Shown: piece by piece, positions 9,196-16,983 of the stretch | Layout of the letters: every line of letters begins with the position of its first letter | Position numbering within the stretch: position 1 is the stretch's first letter | Source: JBEKCP01 sp049509515 | GTDB taxonomy: Bacteria > Planctomycetota > Planctomycetia > Pirellulales > Thermoguttaceae | NCBI GenBank assembly: GCA_049509515.1 | Contig: JBEKZV010000020.1 | Location: forward strand, 22,748 to 86,747 | Reading direction: 5' to 3' | Length of the DNA: 64,000 bases | Made by a program: the position numbers and the translations under genes | Notes under the pieces: generated by a model | Seen by the model: the letters and a program-made list of their open reading frames with translations, nothing else | Database searches by the model: none | Told to the model about the DNA's origin: nothing

Positions 9196-9474
9196 ATGGC
9201 AAAAGTTCGCTGCATAGGGTTATCTGAGGGATTGCGCTCGTCGGAGGTCGTCGCCAGGCTTGTCGATTTCCACGGCCGCACACATTTCATCCGCGTCGAG
9301 CGAGACTTCATCGACGATAATGCCGGCATATCCTTTCTGCCGGTCGGCATCGTTCACGTCGATCCGAAGACGAAGGCAGTGCTCGTCGAGTTGCCACAGG
9401 AAGCCGAGACGGGAGCCAACCGCATCTGGGTCAAGCCCGATCAGCTTGACCAACCGGCGGAAGCAATGGCATGA
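9196..9474 (+). CDS. Small unknown protein coupled to dCTP deaminase
   Basis: 92 residues. The start at 9196 is set by GAAGGAG eight bases upstream. The product looks like a small beta-rich protein (LVDFHGRTHFIRVERDF, then GIVHVDPKTKAVLVELPQE). No family is recognised. Its stop codon overlaps the ATG of the following deaminase gene (ATGA), so the two are translationally coupled and likely function together. It lacks a signal peptide, so it is probably cytoplasmic. Confidence 0.7.
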   Translation: MAKVRCIGLSEGLRSSEVVARLVDFHGRTHFIRVERDFIDDNAGISFLPVGIVHVDPKTKAVLVELPQEAETGANRIWVKPDQLDQPAEAMA

Positions 9475-10067
9475 TTCTGTCGGACAGAGAAATCAGGGCC
9501 GCGCTTGCCCGTGACGCCTTAAGAATCACGCCCGTCCCTGGTACTGAGGCGTGGTCCTCAACAGCCGTTGATTTGCGCCTGGCGAAGGAGTTGGTGCTCT
9601 GGAGGCGCCCGGACGCGGGCGGTGTTGAGGCGATTGTGTGTCCCAGCGATCCCGGATACGACTTCGATGCCGCTCGGGCGGATTACAGTCAGCGGATTGA
9701 AATCGGAGCCCAGGGGTACGTGTTCCGTCCGCAGGTGTTCCTGCTCGGCTGGACCATCGAGAAGATTCGACTTCCACACCGTTCCCGTCTGGCGGCGCGC
9801 GTGGAGGGCAAGAGCGGGCTTGCGCGGCTTGGGATCGGGGTCCACGTGACCGCGCCGACGATCCATGCCGGGTTCGGGTTCAAGAAGGACGATCCGGGGT
9901 ACGCGGGAAGCCCGCTTCAGCTTGAAATGTGGAACGTCGGCCCCCTGGACATTAAGCTCATGGAGGGGATGCCGATTTGCCAGATCATCTTTGAAGCCGT
10001 GGACGGTACGCCCGAAAAAGGATACGAGGGCATATTCTCCATCCAGGGGCCGGCAGTGGGCCACTGA
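9471..10067 (+). CDS. dCTP deaminase / dUTPase-family protein
   Basis: 198 residues. The core VEGKSGLARLGIGVHVTAP followed by the HAGF segment and QLEMWNVGPLDIKLMEGMPICQIIFE matches the trimeric dCTP deaminase/dUTPase fold: the Ser-Gly loop, the beta-hairpin, and the GMxIxQ strand. The length fits dCTP deaminase, which converts dCTP to dUTP for thymidylate synthesis. The family also includes bifunctional deaminase-dUTPases and phage-associated relatives, and I cannot separate these by eye. The gene begins inside the stop of the upstream small gene. Confidence 0.85.
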   Translation: MILSDREIRAALARDALRITPVPGTEAWSSTAVDLRLAKELVLWRRPDAGGVEAIVCPSDPGYDFDAARADYSQRIEIGAQGYVFRPQVFLLGWTIEKIRLPHRSRLAARVEGKSGLARLGIGVHVTAPTIHAGFGFKKDDPGYAGSPLQLEMWNVGPLDIKLMEGMPICQIIFEAVDGTPEKGYEGIFSIQGPAVGH

Positions 10068-10295
10068 CTTGCCTGTTCGGAGCGTACGCCGCCCAGGCGA
10101 AAGTGGCCCCTGACTGGCGCCGTGCCGCCCCTGAACCCGCGTCCCCCCTTTGGCGTGGCGATCGCGCCAATAGTCCCGGGATAACTCTGGAGGCGAACGT
10201 GATTCACCCACAGGTGGCATACGCGTGCTTCTTTATGGTTTCCATCATCGCCATGGGCCGCCAAATGCGCGAGTATAATTCGTCCAGTGTACCCA

Positions 10296-10324
10296 TTGAC
10301 ATAACACCGTAGTGTCTATATAAT
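10296..10324 (+). promoter_or_regulatory. Consensus sigma-70 promoter
   Basis: TTGACA at 10296-10301 and TATAAT at 10319-10324 are separated by exactly 17 bases. Between them lies ACAC-CGTA-GTGT (10304-10315), a short dyad that could be an operator. The promoter faces the gene starting at 10378. The rest of the 10068-10377 gap holds no gene. Confidence 0.75.
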
Positions 10325-10377
10325 ACACCCAGTAATGGTATACAGTACCTATCACTGTCAGCACGAGGAGCAATCAA

Positions 10378-10800
10378 ATGCGAAAGCCCAATCCGTTGGA
10401 AGCAACCGTCCTTGAAGAGCTTGGTTACAAGTTCAAGTGGTGGGAGATCTCGGGCAATCTCGATTATTGTGTGGTAGACACTCCGAATGGCGAGCGAAGG
10501 GTTAAGATTTGCATAAGGTGCTACCGCCCAGGGCACCGTTATTTCACCGGTGTGGCGTGGCAGTTGTTCGACACCGTTGACGAATTTGTGCTCCGGTTCA
10601 GCGGAGAGCCGCACCTGTATGTGCTCCCGGCGTCTTTCCTGGCCAAGCTGTGGGAGCGCTGCGGCAGGCGAACGACCGGGAGCAATCAATTCACCTTCAA
10701 CGTCCGGACGCGTGGCGACATAATCGAGAACCCCTGCGTCTCGCTCTCGCAATACCGCCGCGCGGCCGGAGCCGCGTCGCCGACCCCTTGCCCCGGTTGA
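10378..10800 (+). CDS. Unknown cytoplasmic protein with a strong promoter
   Basis: 140 residues, with GAGGAG about eight bases before the ATG. No signal peptide or membrane helix. The N-terminal half contains LEELGYKFKWWEISGNLDYCVVDTP and then VKICIRCYR, whose order of E, D and K residues is loosely compatible with a PD-(D/E)xK-type nuclease fold, but this is speculative. Codon use and base composition are less GC-rich than the neighbours, and the promoter is a near-perfect sigma-70 consensus, both suggestive of horizontal acquisition. It is convergent with uvrB. Confidence 0.65.
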   Translation: MRKPNPLEATVLEELGYKFKWWEISGNLDYCVVDTPNGERRVKICIRCYRPGHRYFTGVAWQLFDTVDEFVLRFSGEPHLYVLPASFLAKLWERCGRRTTGSNQFTFNVRTRGDIIENPCVSLSQYRRAAGAASPTPCPG

Positions 10801-10816
10801 CAATAAAGCCGGACGG

Positions 10817-12898
10817 CTACACGCCTTTTCTTGGCTTTGGGATGCGGCCGCCGCTGGGGCCGGGGGCGCGCTGGTGGCGGCGGCCGCGGCGGTCCCGCGT
10901 GGCGTGCTCGATCTTGGCCTCCGCGACCGGCTTGCCCATCTGCGCGCGCATCTGCTGGATCCGGTCGCGGAGGGCTGCCGCCCGCTCGAACTCCAGCCCC
11001 TCGGCCGCCGCGAGCATCTCGGCCTGCAATTCCTCGAGGAATTCCTCGGTGATGTACTCCACGGGCTCGCCGCGGCCGACGGCGGCGTAGGGGGTGGCGT
11101 GAGCGGCCGCGTCGGCCTCGATCCCCGCGTGGATCGCCTTGCGGATCGTCTCCGGCGTGATGCCGTGCCGGCGGTTGTACTCCTCTTGCATCTGCCGCCG
11201 CCGCCGCGTCTCCTCGATCGCCCGCCGCATCGAGTCGGTCACCTTGTCGGCGTAGAGCACGACCTTGGCGTTGACGTTCCGCGCCGAGCGCCCGATGGTC
11301 TGCACCAGCGACGTCTCGCTCCGCAGGAAGCCTTCCTTGTCGGCGTCGAGGATGGCCACCAGGGAGACTTCGGGCAGGTCGATGCCTTCGCGGAGCAGGT
11401 TCACGCCCACCAGGACGTCGAAGGCGCCCTGGCGGAGGTCGCGCAAGAGCTCCATCCGCTCGAAGGCGTCCAGCTCGCTGTGCAGCCACTTGCAGCGGAC
11501 GTCCTGTTTGCCGAAGTAGGCGGCCAGGTCCTCGGCCAGCCGCTTGGTGAGCGTGGTCACCAGCACCCGCTGGCCTGCGGCCGCCCGCTGGCGGATCTGC
11601 TCCAGGAGGTGCGGCACCTGCGCGCGGGCAGCGGCCACCTCGATCTCCGGATCCAACAGCCCGGTGGGCCGGATCACCTGCTCGACCACCTGCGAGCCGC
11701 TCTGAGCCAGCTCGTACGGCCCGGGCGTGGCCGACACGAAAACCGCCTGCCGGAATCGCTGCTCCCATTCCTCGAACCGCAGCGGGCGGTTGTCCAGGGC
11801 GCTGGGCAGCCGGAAGCCGTGCTCCACCAGCGTGACCTTGCGATTGTGGTCGCCGAAATACATCCCGCGAACCTGGGGCACCGTGGCGTGCGACTCGTCG
11901 ACGAACAGCAGGAAATCCTCGGGAAAGAAGTTCATCAGCGTGTCGGGGGGCGAGCCGGGGGGGCGGCCCGCCAGCGGACGGCTGTAGTTCTCGATTCCCG
12001 GACAGTAGCCCACCTCCTGGAGCATCTCCATGTCGAAGCGGGTGCGGGCGTTGAGGCGGTGGGCCTCCAGCAGCTTGCCCTGGGCCTTGAGCTCCCCGAG
12101 CCGCTCGTCGAGCTCCCGCTTGATCTCGTCGATCGCCTGGTGGATCCGCTCCTCCGGCAGGACGAAGTGCTTGGCCGGATAAATGCACAGCTCCTGTTTC
12201 CGCTCGAGCACCTCGCCGCTGGTGGGCTGGATGACCGAAAGCCGCTCGACCTCGTCCCCCCAGAACTCGACGCGGACGGCCGTCTCGTCGTAGCTGGGCC
12301 AGATCTCGACGCAGTCGCCGCGGACGCGGAACCGTCCGGACTGGAACTCCACGTCGCCCCGCTCGTACTGGATGTCCACCAGCTTGGCGAGCATCTCGTC
12401 GCGGTCCACCTCCTGGCCCACGGCCAGGCCGACCATCATCGCGCGGTAGTCCTCGGGCGAGCCCAGCCCGTAAATGCACGACACGCTAGCCACGATGATC
12501 ACGTCGTGGCGGCTCACCAGCGCGCTGGTGGCCGCCAGCCGCAGCCGGTCGATCTGCTGGTTGATCGAGGCGTCCTTCTCGATGTAGATGTCCCGCTGCG
12601 GGATATAGGCCTCGGGCTGGTAGTAATCGTAGTAACTGACGAAGTAGTGGACCGCGTTGTGGGGAAAGAACTCCTTGAACTCCGCGTAGAGCTGCGCGGC
12701 GAGCGTCTTGTTGTGCGACATCACCAGGGTCGGGCGCTCGAGGGCCTGGATGACGTTGGCCATCGTGAACGTCTTGCCCGAGCCGGTCACGCCCTTGAGG
12801 ACCTGGTGCCGCCGGCCTTCCCGCAGACCTTGAACGAGGGCCGCGATGGCCTCGGGCTGATCGCCGGCGGGCTGGAAGGGGGCGGTGAGCTGGAACAT
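10817..12898 (-). CDS. Excinuclease ABC subunit B (UvrB)
   Basis: 693 residues, full length for UvrB. The Walker A motif GVTGSGKT sits at about residues 39-46. The helicase motifs and the Tyr-rich beta-hairpin follow (FVSYYDYYQPEAYIPQ). Motifs V and VI are present (LLREGIDLPEVSLVAILDADKEG, QTIGRSARN). A C-terminal UVR coiled-coil domain (residues about 620-655) binds UvrC. The protein verifies lesions and hands them to UvrC in nucleotide-excision repair. After the UVR domain there is a short basic tail rich in Arg and Pro. The gene stands alone, with the 3' end of the unknown gene 17 bases away on the other strand. Confidence 0.98.
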   Translation of the reverse strand: MFQLTAPFQPAGDQPEAIAALVQGLREGRRHQVLKGVTGSGKTFTMANVIQALERPTLVMSHNKTLAAQLYAEFKEFFPHNAVHYFVSYYDYYQPEAYIPQRDIYIEKDASINQQIDRLRLAATSALVSRHDVIIVASVSCIYGLGSPEDYRAMMVGLAVGQEVDRDEMLAKLVDIQYERGDVEFQSGRFRVRGDCVEIWPSYDETAVRVEFWGDEVERLSVIQPTSGEVLERKQELCIYPAKHFVLPEERIHQAIDEIKRELDERLGELKAQGKLLEAHRLNARTRFDMEMLQEVGYCPGIENYSRPLAGRPPGSPPDTLMNFFPEDFLLFVDESHATVPQVRGMYFGDHNRKVTLVEHGFRLPSALDNRPLRFEEWEQRFRQAVFVSATPGPYELAQSGSQVVEQVIRPTGLLDPEIEVAAARAQVPHLLEQIRQRAAAGQRVLVTTLTKRLAEDLAAYFGKQDVRCKWLHSELDAFERMELLRDLRQGAFDVLVGVNLLREGIDLPEVSLVAILDADKEGFLRSETSLVQTIGRSARNVNAKVVLYADKVTDSMRRAIEETRRRRQMQEEYNRRHGITPETIRKAIHAGIEADAAAHATPYAAVGRGEPVEYITEEFLEELQAEMLAAAEGLEFERAAALRDRIQQMRAQMGKPVAEAKIEHATRDRRGRRHQRAPGPSGGRIPKPRKGV

Positions 12899-12988
12899 CT
12901 TTTCATTTTACCGTTCCCGGGCCGCGTTGACCATCCGCGCGGGACGGGGTAGGATGTAACGGGAAACGGAACGCTCAGGAGCGAAAAT

Positions 12989-13198
12989 ATGGCGACTTTC
13001 ACGGCGGTGGTCGAGAAGTGCCCTGAGACGGGACTCTACGTGGCCTACGTGCCGGGGTTTCCGGGCGCCCACACCCAAGGGGAAACACTCGACGAACTCC
13101 AAGGCAACCTGCACGAGGTTCTTGCGATGCTCTTGGAGGATGGCCCGCCGAGTTTGGAAGCCGAGTTCATCGGCACGCAAACTGTGGTGGTGGACTGA
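12989..13198 (+). CDS. Orphan HicB-family antitoxin-like protein
   Basis: 69 residues. The fold signature of HicB is clear: FTAVVEKCPETGLYVAYVPGFPGAHTQGET, then ELQGNLHEVLAML. The start follows CAGGAGCG. HicB normally neutralises the mRNA interferase HicA, but no HicA reading frame is visible within several hundred bases on either side, so this copy appears to be solitary. It also lacks an obvious C-terminal DNA-binding domain, which some short HicB proteins do without. Confidence 0.8.
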   Translation: MATFTAVVEKCPETGLYVAYVPGFPGAHTQGETLDELQGNLHEVLAMLLEDGPPSLEAEFIGTQTVVVD

Positions 13199-13258
13199 CG
13201 ATGTGGCAACGTTCGCCGCGGAACCCGCGCGGGTGTCGCAACGAATTTAGGTGTCGCC

Positions 13259-13996
13259 ATGAATGAAGAACGCAGCCCAGGCAAGCCACCAAGAACTGAC
13301 CCATTGCTCCACGACCTGGGCGCACTGGGGGAGACGATGGCACTTCGTGGCCGCCTGATCGCCGCGGAGGAGTCGCGGCTCGGCAGGCTCGCGGAAGTCC
13401 TTGATCGCTACGCGGCCTATCCCGGCGAGGACCAGAGAAACCTGGCGGACGTCGCCGTGGACTGGGCAGTGGCGTCACTGGCGGCCTCGGGGCGTTGCTC
13501 GGACATCGAGAGTCACTTCCACCGCATGGTCGACGCGATGTACGCGTCAATTGACTATGGTGGCGATGGCGCCCCGAGGCATGGTGAACGGCCCCTGGCG
13601 GCAGACGAGCGGCGCCAGCTCTTTGAGACGTCCTGGGCCGCGCTGGATAGAGACATGCCGCTCTACTGGGAGATTATGGGGGCCTCCGCCCGGTCCCTCC
13701 GCGACCTCGGCGAGAGGCATCCGTGCCGATTGCTTTTCGAGGTGCTCTCCGACGTGCGCCGGCACTACATCGAGCACGCGCACGTCGGCCGTTTGCGCGA
13801 GTTGATCGTGCGGTGCGTCGCGATGTGCAAGGCGAACGCTCTCTACCGGCTCGGAGGAGGCCCGCTTGAGGATGTAATGGAAACGCAGAGGCTTGTGGCC
13901 GATGCGGCAACCAAGGTGTCGGAGTCGGTTGAGGAGGCGGTCCGTCGCGGGGAACTGTACGTCAAGGACGGGGAGATCCGTAGGGCGGAGCGGTAG
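13259..13996 (+). CDS. Unknown helical protein
   Basis: 245 residues, lacking a signal peptide and membrane helices. The composition predicts an all-alpha protein rich in Arg, Glu, Leu and Ala (LRGRLIAAEESRLGRLAEVLDRYAAYP, DLGERHPCRLLFEVLSDVRRHY). No family is recognised. It follows the orphan HicB gene by 60 bases in the same direction and may share its transcript. The start is unsupported by a strong Shine-Dalgarno sequence. It lies among several accessory or decayed genes, so it may be horizontally acquired. Confidence 0.6.
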   Translation: MNEERSPGKPPRTDPLLHDLGALGETMALRGRLIAAEESRLGRLAEVLDRYAAYPGEDQRNLADVAVDWAVASLAASGRCSDIESHFHRMVDAMYASIDYGGDGAPRHGERPLAADERRQLFETSWAALDRDMPLYWEIMGASARSLRDLGERHPCRLLFEVLSDVRRHYIEHAHVGRLRELIVRCVAMCKANALYRLGGGPLEDVMETQRLVADAATKVSESVEEAVRRGELYVKDGEIRRAER

Positions 13997-14026
13997 GCGG
14001 GGCCACGCGCGGTTGCGAGGCCGGGG

Positions 14027-14398
14027 TCACGCCTCGGTTACGGCGAGTGTTTCCAGATTAACGCGGTGGGTCGTTTCGACCTCGCCCGCCCCCGCCTCAA
14101 TCGCGGCGGCGAGGGCACCGGGCGTCACTGCCGATACCTCGCCGCTCCCAGCCTCCGTGGGGTCGATTGCGACGAGGTTGCCGACGCCGAGTGCGCGCAC
14201 ATACGGCGCGATTGCCGTAATGAAGTCCTGCGGACTGGACGGGCACGGCGATAGCACGGGCGGGCCGTTGGCGAACTCCTTTGCGCCTTCGAATCTCGTG
14301 AAGGCGAACAGGATCACCCGGCCGTCGAGGGTTCTCCGCGTGAACAGGCTGCCGCCCGCCGGCCAACATACCGTTGCCAATTCGCGCCCGATCTTCAT
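14027..14398 (-). CDS. Small unknown protein
   Basis: 123 residues from the ATG at 14398, chosen because CAGGAGCG precedes it and the frame upstream of it is not convincing. The sequence looks like a compact alpha/beta protein (SLFTRRTLDGRVILFAFTRFEGAKEF, then YVRALGVGNLVAIDPTEAG). No family is recognised. It is convergent with the helical protein gene and lies just downstream of the nucleotidyltransferase remnant on the same strand. Confidence 0.6.
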   Translation of the reverse strand: MKIGRELATVCWPAGGSLFTRRTLDGRVILFAFTRFEGAKEFANGPPVLSPCPSSPQDFITAIAPYVRALGVGNLVAIDPTEAGSGEVSAVTPGALAAAIEAGAGEVETTHRVNLETLAVTEA

Positions 14399-14447
14399 GT
14401 TTCGCTCCTGTGCCGTAACAGCCGGACCGGCTTCGCCCCATTCTACG

Positions 14448-14630
14448 CTATCGCCCCGCCTCGTCAAGCAGGCCCCCCAGCCTCTCGGCCAGCCCGGGTG
14501 TGAGCCCGTCGAGCATCTCGCGGCCGAAGAGGCCGACGTCCATCATGTCGCGGAGGTGCACGCGGTCCTGGTCGCGGTTGGCGAGGAGTTTCATGCGGAC
14601 TAGGCCGGCCAGGGAGACCACGGGCAGGCG
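14448..14630 (-). pseudogene. 3' remnant of a nucleotidyltransferase (AbiEii-like) gene
   Basis: Sixty sense codons without a proper start encode a tail reading VVSLAGLVRMKLLANRDQDRVHLRDMMDVGL. This resembles the C-terminal helical segment of nucleotidyltransferases of the AbiEii/substrate-binding type that are frequent in Planctomycetes. The catalytic N-terminal domain is missing. The reading frame is continuous with that of the neighbouring hicB gene through its TGA stop, so the fragment may have been joined there by deletion. An internal ATG exists, but a functional product is unlikely. Confidence 0.6.
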
Positions 14631-14846
14631 TCACGCGAAGATCAGCCGTCGGCCCTTGGGCGGCGGGATGGAATCGCCGAACTCCTTGGCCGTCTGAATC
14701 CATAGTTCCATCGCGGCCTTGATATTGCCCAGAGCCGATTCCTGCGTATCCCCGTGGGCCATGCACCCGGGAAGCTCGGGAACCTCGGCGACAAACGCGT
14801 TGTCTTCGGCACTCCAGAAGATAATGATTTCGTACTTGTCCATCAT
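14631..14846 (-). CDS. hicB: HicB-family antitoxin
   Basis: 71 residues: MMDKYEIIIFWSAEDNAFVAEVPELPGCMAHGDT, then EAL-like helix ESALGNIKAAMELWI, a typical HicB partial RNase-H fold. Its ATG overlaps the TGA of the hicA remnant upstream (ATGA), the usual coupling in hicAB operons. The toxin gene is truncated, so this antitoxin may now be without a local target. The other HicB in this window (12989-13198) is clearly different in sequence, so they are not recent duplicates. Confidence 0.85.
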   Translation of the reverse strand: MMDKYEIIIFWSAEDNAFVAEVPELPGCMAHGDTQESALGNIKAAMELWIQTAKEFGDSIPPPKGRRLIFA

Positions 14847-15001
14847 TGTTCACCAAGCTTCTGCCCAAGGCCGTATTTCAGGATCACGTGCCGCACCTGG
14901 CGAACCTGGTAGGGCTTGGCATGACTGCCATCCCGTTGCAAGTTGATCTTCTCCTCGACGCCGGGTTGCCTGAATAGGTGATGGCTGCCTCGTGTTCTTT
15001 C
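14843..15001 (-). pseudogene. hicA: 5'-truncated hicA toxin gene
   Basis: An open frame that is too short for most gene callers encodes ERTRGSHHLF, then RQPGVEEKINLQ, and SHAKPYQVRQVRHVILKYGL. This matches the double-stranded-RNA-binding-like HicA/YcfA core, including the catalytic His region GSHH. The first 25 or so residues of a normal HicA are absent. Going upstream, the frame runs to the stop of the next gene without any ATG, GTG or TTG. The toxin is therefore most likely dead, and its 3' end and coupling to hicB survive. Confidence 0.75.
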
Positions 15002-15047
15002 ATCAAGAAGGTCAATGCGTGAAATGCTCCAACGGACCAGGCCGGGC

Positions 15048-16811
15048 CTATTTGACCGGAGGCGGTTCCGTACCGATCAGGAACGGGCTGGGCAGAGACA
15101 CCAATTCGTCGTTGGGCCCGACCTTGGCTGCCACGGCCCCTTGCGGCAGCGGCAGGGGCACACTCGACGGCGCGAGCACCTCGCGGCGGAGGAACATCAT
15201 CCGCGGATATACCGGGTATCGACCCTTGGGCGTCGGGCAGTCGATCTCGAACGTGGCGGGCAGGTCCTTGGCTGTGAAGGTCCTGGACACGCAGGTGACC
15301 GCGTCCGACCACGTGGCGCCGCTCTGGTTGGCAATCCGCTTGCCCTGCCGGCAGAGCTGCTCGAACGACAGGGCCCGCGAGCCCAGCCGGTAGGCATAGG
15401 TCACCACAAGCTTGTTATCGCCCAAGGCGTTGGGGTCTGCGACGGAAACCGTCACGGCATTCTTGCCCGGCGACAGATACGGCAAAGCGCAAGGATTGTT
15501 TTGCACGATCACCCCGAGCCTGAGCGCCGTCAGCGGGCCCTTGAAGCTTACCCTGACCAAGGCGGCGATGCTGCCTTTGACCGCCTGGTCGAAGTTCTTC
15601 AGCTCCACGGACGTGAACGTCTTGCCGCCGTCCACGGAGACCTCAACCTTGTCGGCTCCCGCCGCCTCGCCGCCGGCCTTGACCATCACGTAGGGCGACG
15701 CCAGGCGCACCACGACCGCCGCGGGCTTGCCGGCCTCGGCGGGCACCAGGGCCTTGCCCGCGTAGCGGACGTTTTCCGTCGAGAGGAAGGACTTGAGGAA
15801 CGTGTCGTTGGAGAAGTCCGGCGCAAAGCCCAGGATTCCATTGCCCCAACAACGGTCCATCTTGTTGTTGAAGTAGGGTTCCAGCACGAGGCCGTGCCCC
15901 GGATTGTCCCGCGTGTCGACATGGCTGCCGCAGGAGTGCATGGGGGGCTTCGACGAGCCTTTGTAATACCAGCCGTCCGGTAGCGGATCCCAGGTGTTGG
16001 TCAGGAGGAAGCCCGGCGCCAGGTTGACGTCGGTCGTATAGTTGCCCGTGGCATGGTTGTAGCCCGCCCAGGACTCCGCCGGGCCCACCTTATTGAGCTG
16101 CTTCGGAACGATTGCCGGTCTGCCCTTCAGCCAACAGGCGTCGCAGGCGAGGAAATCGCGGGCTTGCCAGTTGGCCTTGCCGTTGACCACGGCGTACTGG
16201 TCATTCTTCAAGTAGGCGACTTTGCCGTCCTGGGAGTAGACGAAGGCGTCGGTCCAGAGTTGCTTCTGGTTTTTCAGGATATCCTCTTCACCCGCCACCG
16301 TCTGGCCGCTTTTGCCGTCCGGCATCCAGGTGTAGAACTTGAGGAAGGCGTCGAAGTAATGCCTGCGGCCGTCGTAGACGGCCTCGACGGTGGTGTGGCC
16401 CGGCCAGAGGACAAAGCGCCAGTTCCAGCCCAGCTCCCGCCACAGCGCCGACTGCACGCTGTGCGTGGCCCCGCAGGTGGCCCAGCCGTAGCAGTTGATG
16501 TCCTTCAGCGCGGGAATCCCGCCGTCCTCACTGGCCTCGGGACAATGGTAGTGCGAGAGCAACATGAAGTTGTAGATGGCGATGGCCTTCGCGTCGTTGG
16601 TCTTGCACCCCCGCGTGACCGTATCGACGATCGACTTCAGACTGGAGCAGTCGGCGGCCTGGTCGGGCCAGACCTTGACCTGTTTGACGGTTCCAGGCGC
16701 TTCAGGTCCCGGCGGCAAGTCGGTGGCACGCGCCGCCTGAACGAGCGCCAGCCCCGCTGCGCCCACGGCAACCGACAAACCAAAGCCGAGCTTCTTGATC
16801 CACATCGACAT
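15048..16811 (-). CDS. Exported protein with transglutaminase-like domain
   Basis: 587 residues from the ATG at 16811 (or 16805). It begins with a signal peptide ending ARA. Residues about 40-180 look like a transglutaminase-like cysteine peptidase fold: CYGWATCGATH supplies the Cys, PGHTTVEAVYDG the His, and HYFDAF the Asp. The rest is beta-rich and probably acts in binding. It includes a region where calculated strand sums are phrased like carbohydrate- or protein-binding modules (KVEVSVDGGKTF). It should act outside the cytoplasm, but substrate and crosslinking or hydrolysis role are unknown. Confidence 0.75.
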   Translation of the reverse strand: MSMWIKKLGFGLSVAVGAAGLALVQAARATDLPPGPEAPGTVKQVKVWPDQAADCSSLKSIVDTVTRGCKTNDAKAIAIYNFMLLSHYHCPEASEDGGIPALKDINCYGWATCGATHSVQSALWRELGWNWRFVLWPGHTTVEAVYDGRRHYFDAFLKFYTWMPDGKSGQTVAGEEDILKNQKQLWTDAFVYSQDGKVAYLKNDQYAVVNGKANWQARDFLACDACWLKGRPAIVPKQLNKVGPAESWAGYNHATGNYTTDVNLAPGFLLTNTWDPLPDGWYYKGSSKPPMHSCGSHVDTRDNPGHGLVLEPYFNNKMDRCWGNGILGFAPDFSNDTFLKSFLSTENVRYAGKALVPAEAGKPAAVVVRLASPYVMVKAGGEAAGADKVEVSVDGGKTFTSVELKNFDQAVKGSIAALVRVSFKGPLTALRLGVIVQNNPCALPYLSPGKNAVTVSVADPNALGDNKLVVTYAYRLGSRALSFEQLCRQGKRIANQSGATWSDAVTCVSRTFTAKDLPATFEIDCPTPKGRYPVYPRMMFLRREVLAPSSVPLPLPQGAVAAKVGPNDELVSLPSPFLIGTEPPPVK

Positions 16812-16983
16812 CACGGCGTCTCCCGGCGTTCTCGGACAGGCCAGCGCCGGCGGGCCCCGGAACCGCTCCGGCAAGATCATCCCGGGCGCTGTAGACGGCA
16901 TACGCAGTACGGTGTTCAGCGTAGCAGAACTTTTTGCCGCGCCAATAGAGCTGCCGGAAGGCGGTGGAAGCGGTCCGTCCCGG

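Noticed and set aside
10874..12952. Long plus-strand frame opposite uvrB
   Set aside because: It is an antisense shadow caused by high GC at third positions. UvrB motifs on the other strand are unequivocal.
14631..14633. TGA between hicB and the nucleotidyltransferase tail as selenocysteine
   Set aside because: No hairpin typical of SECIS was found and the HicB end fits its family. A deletion scar is more likely.
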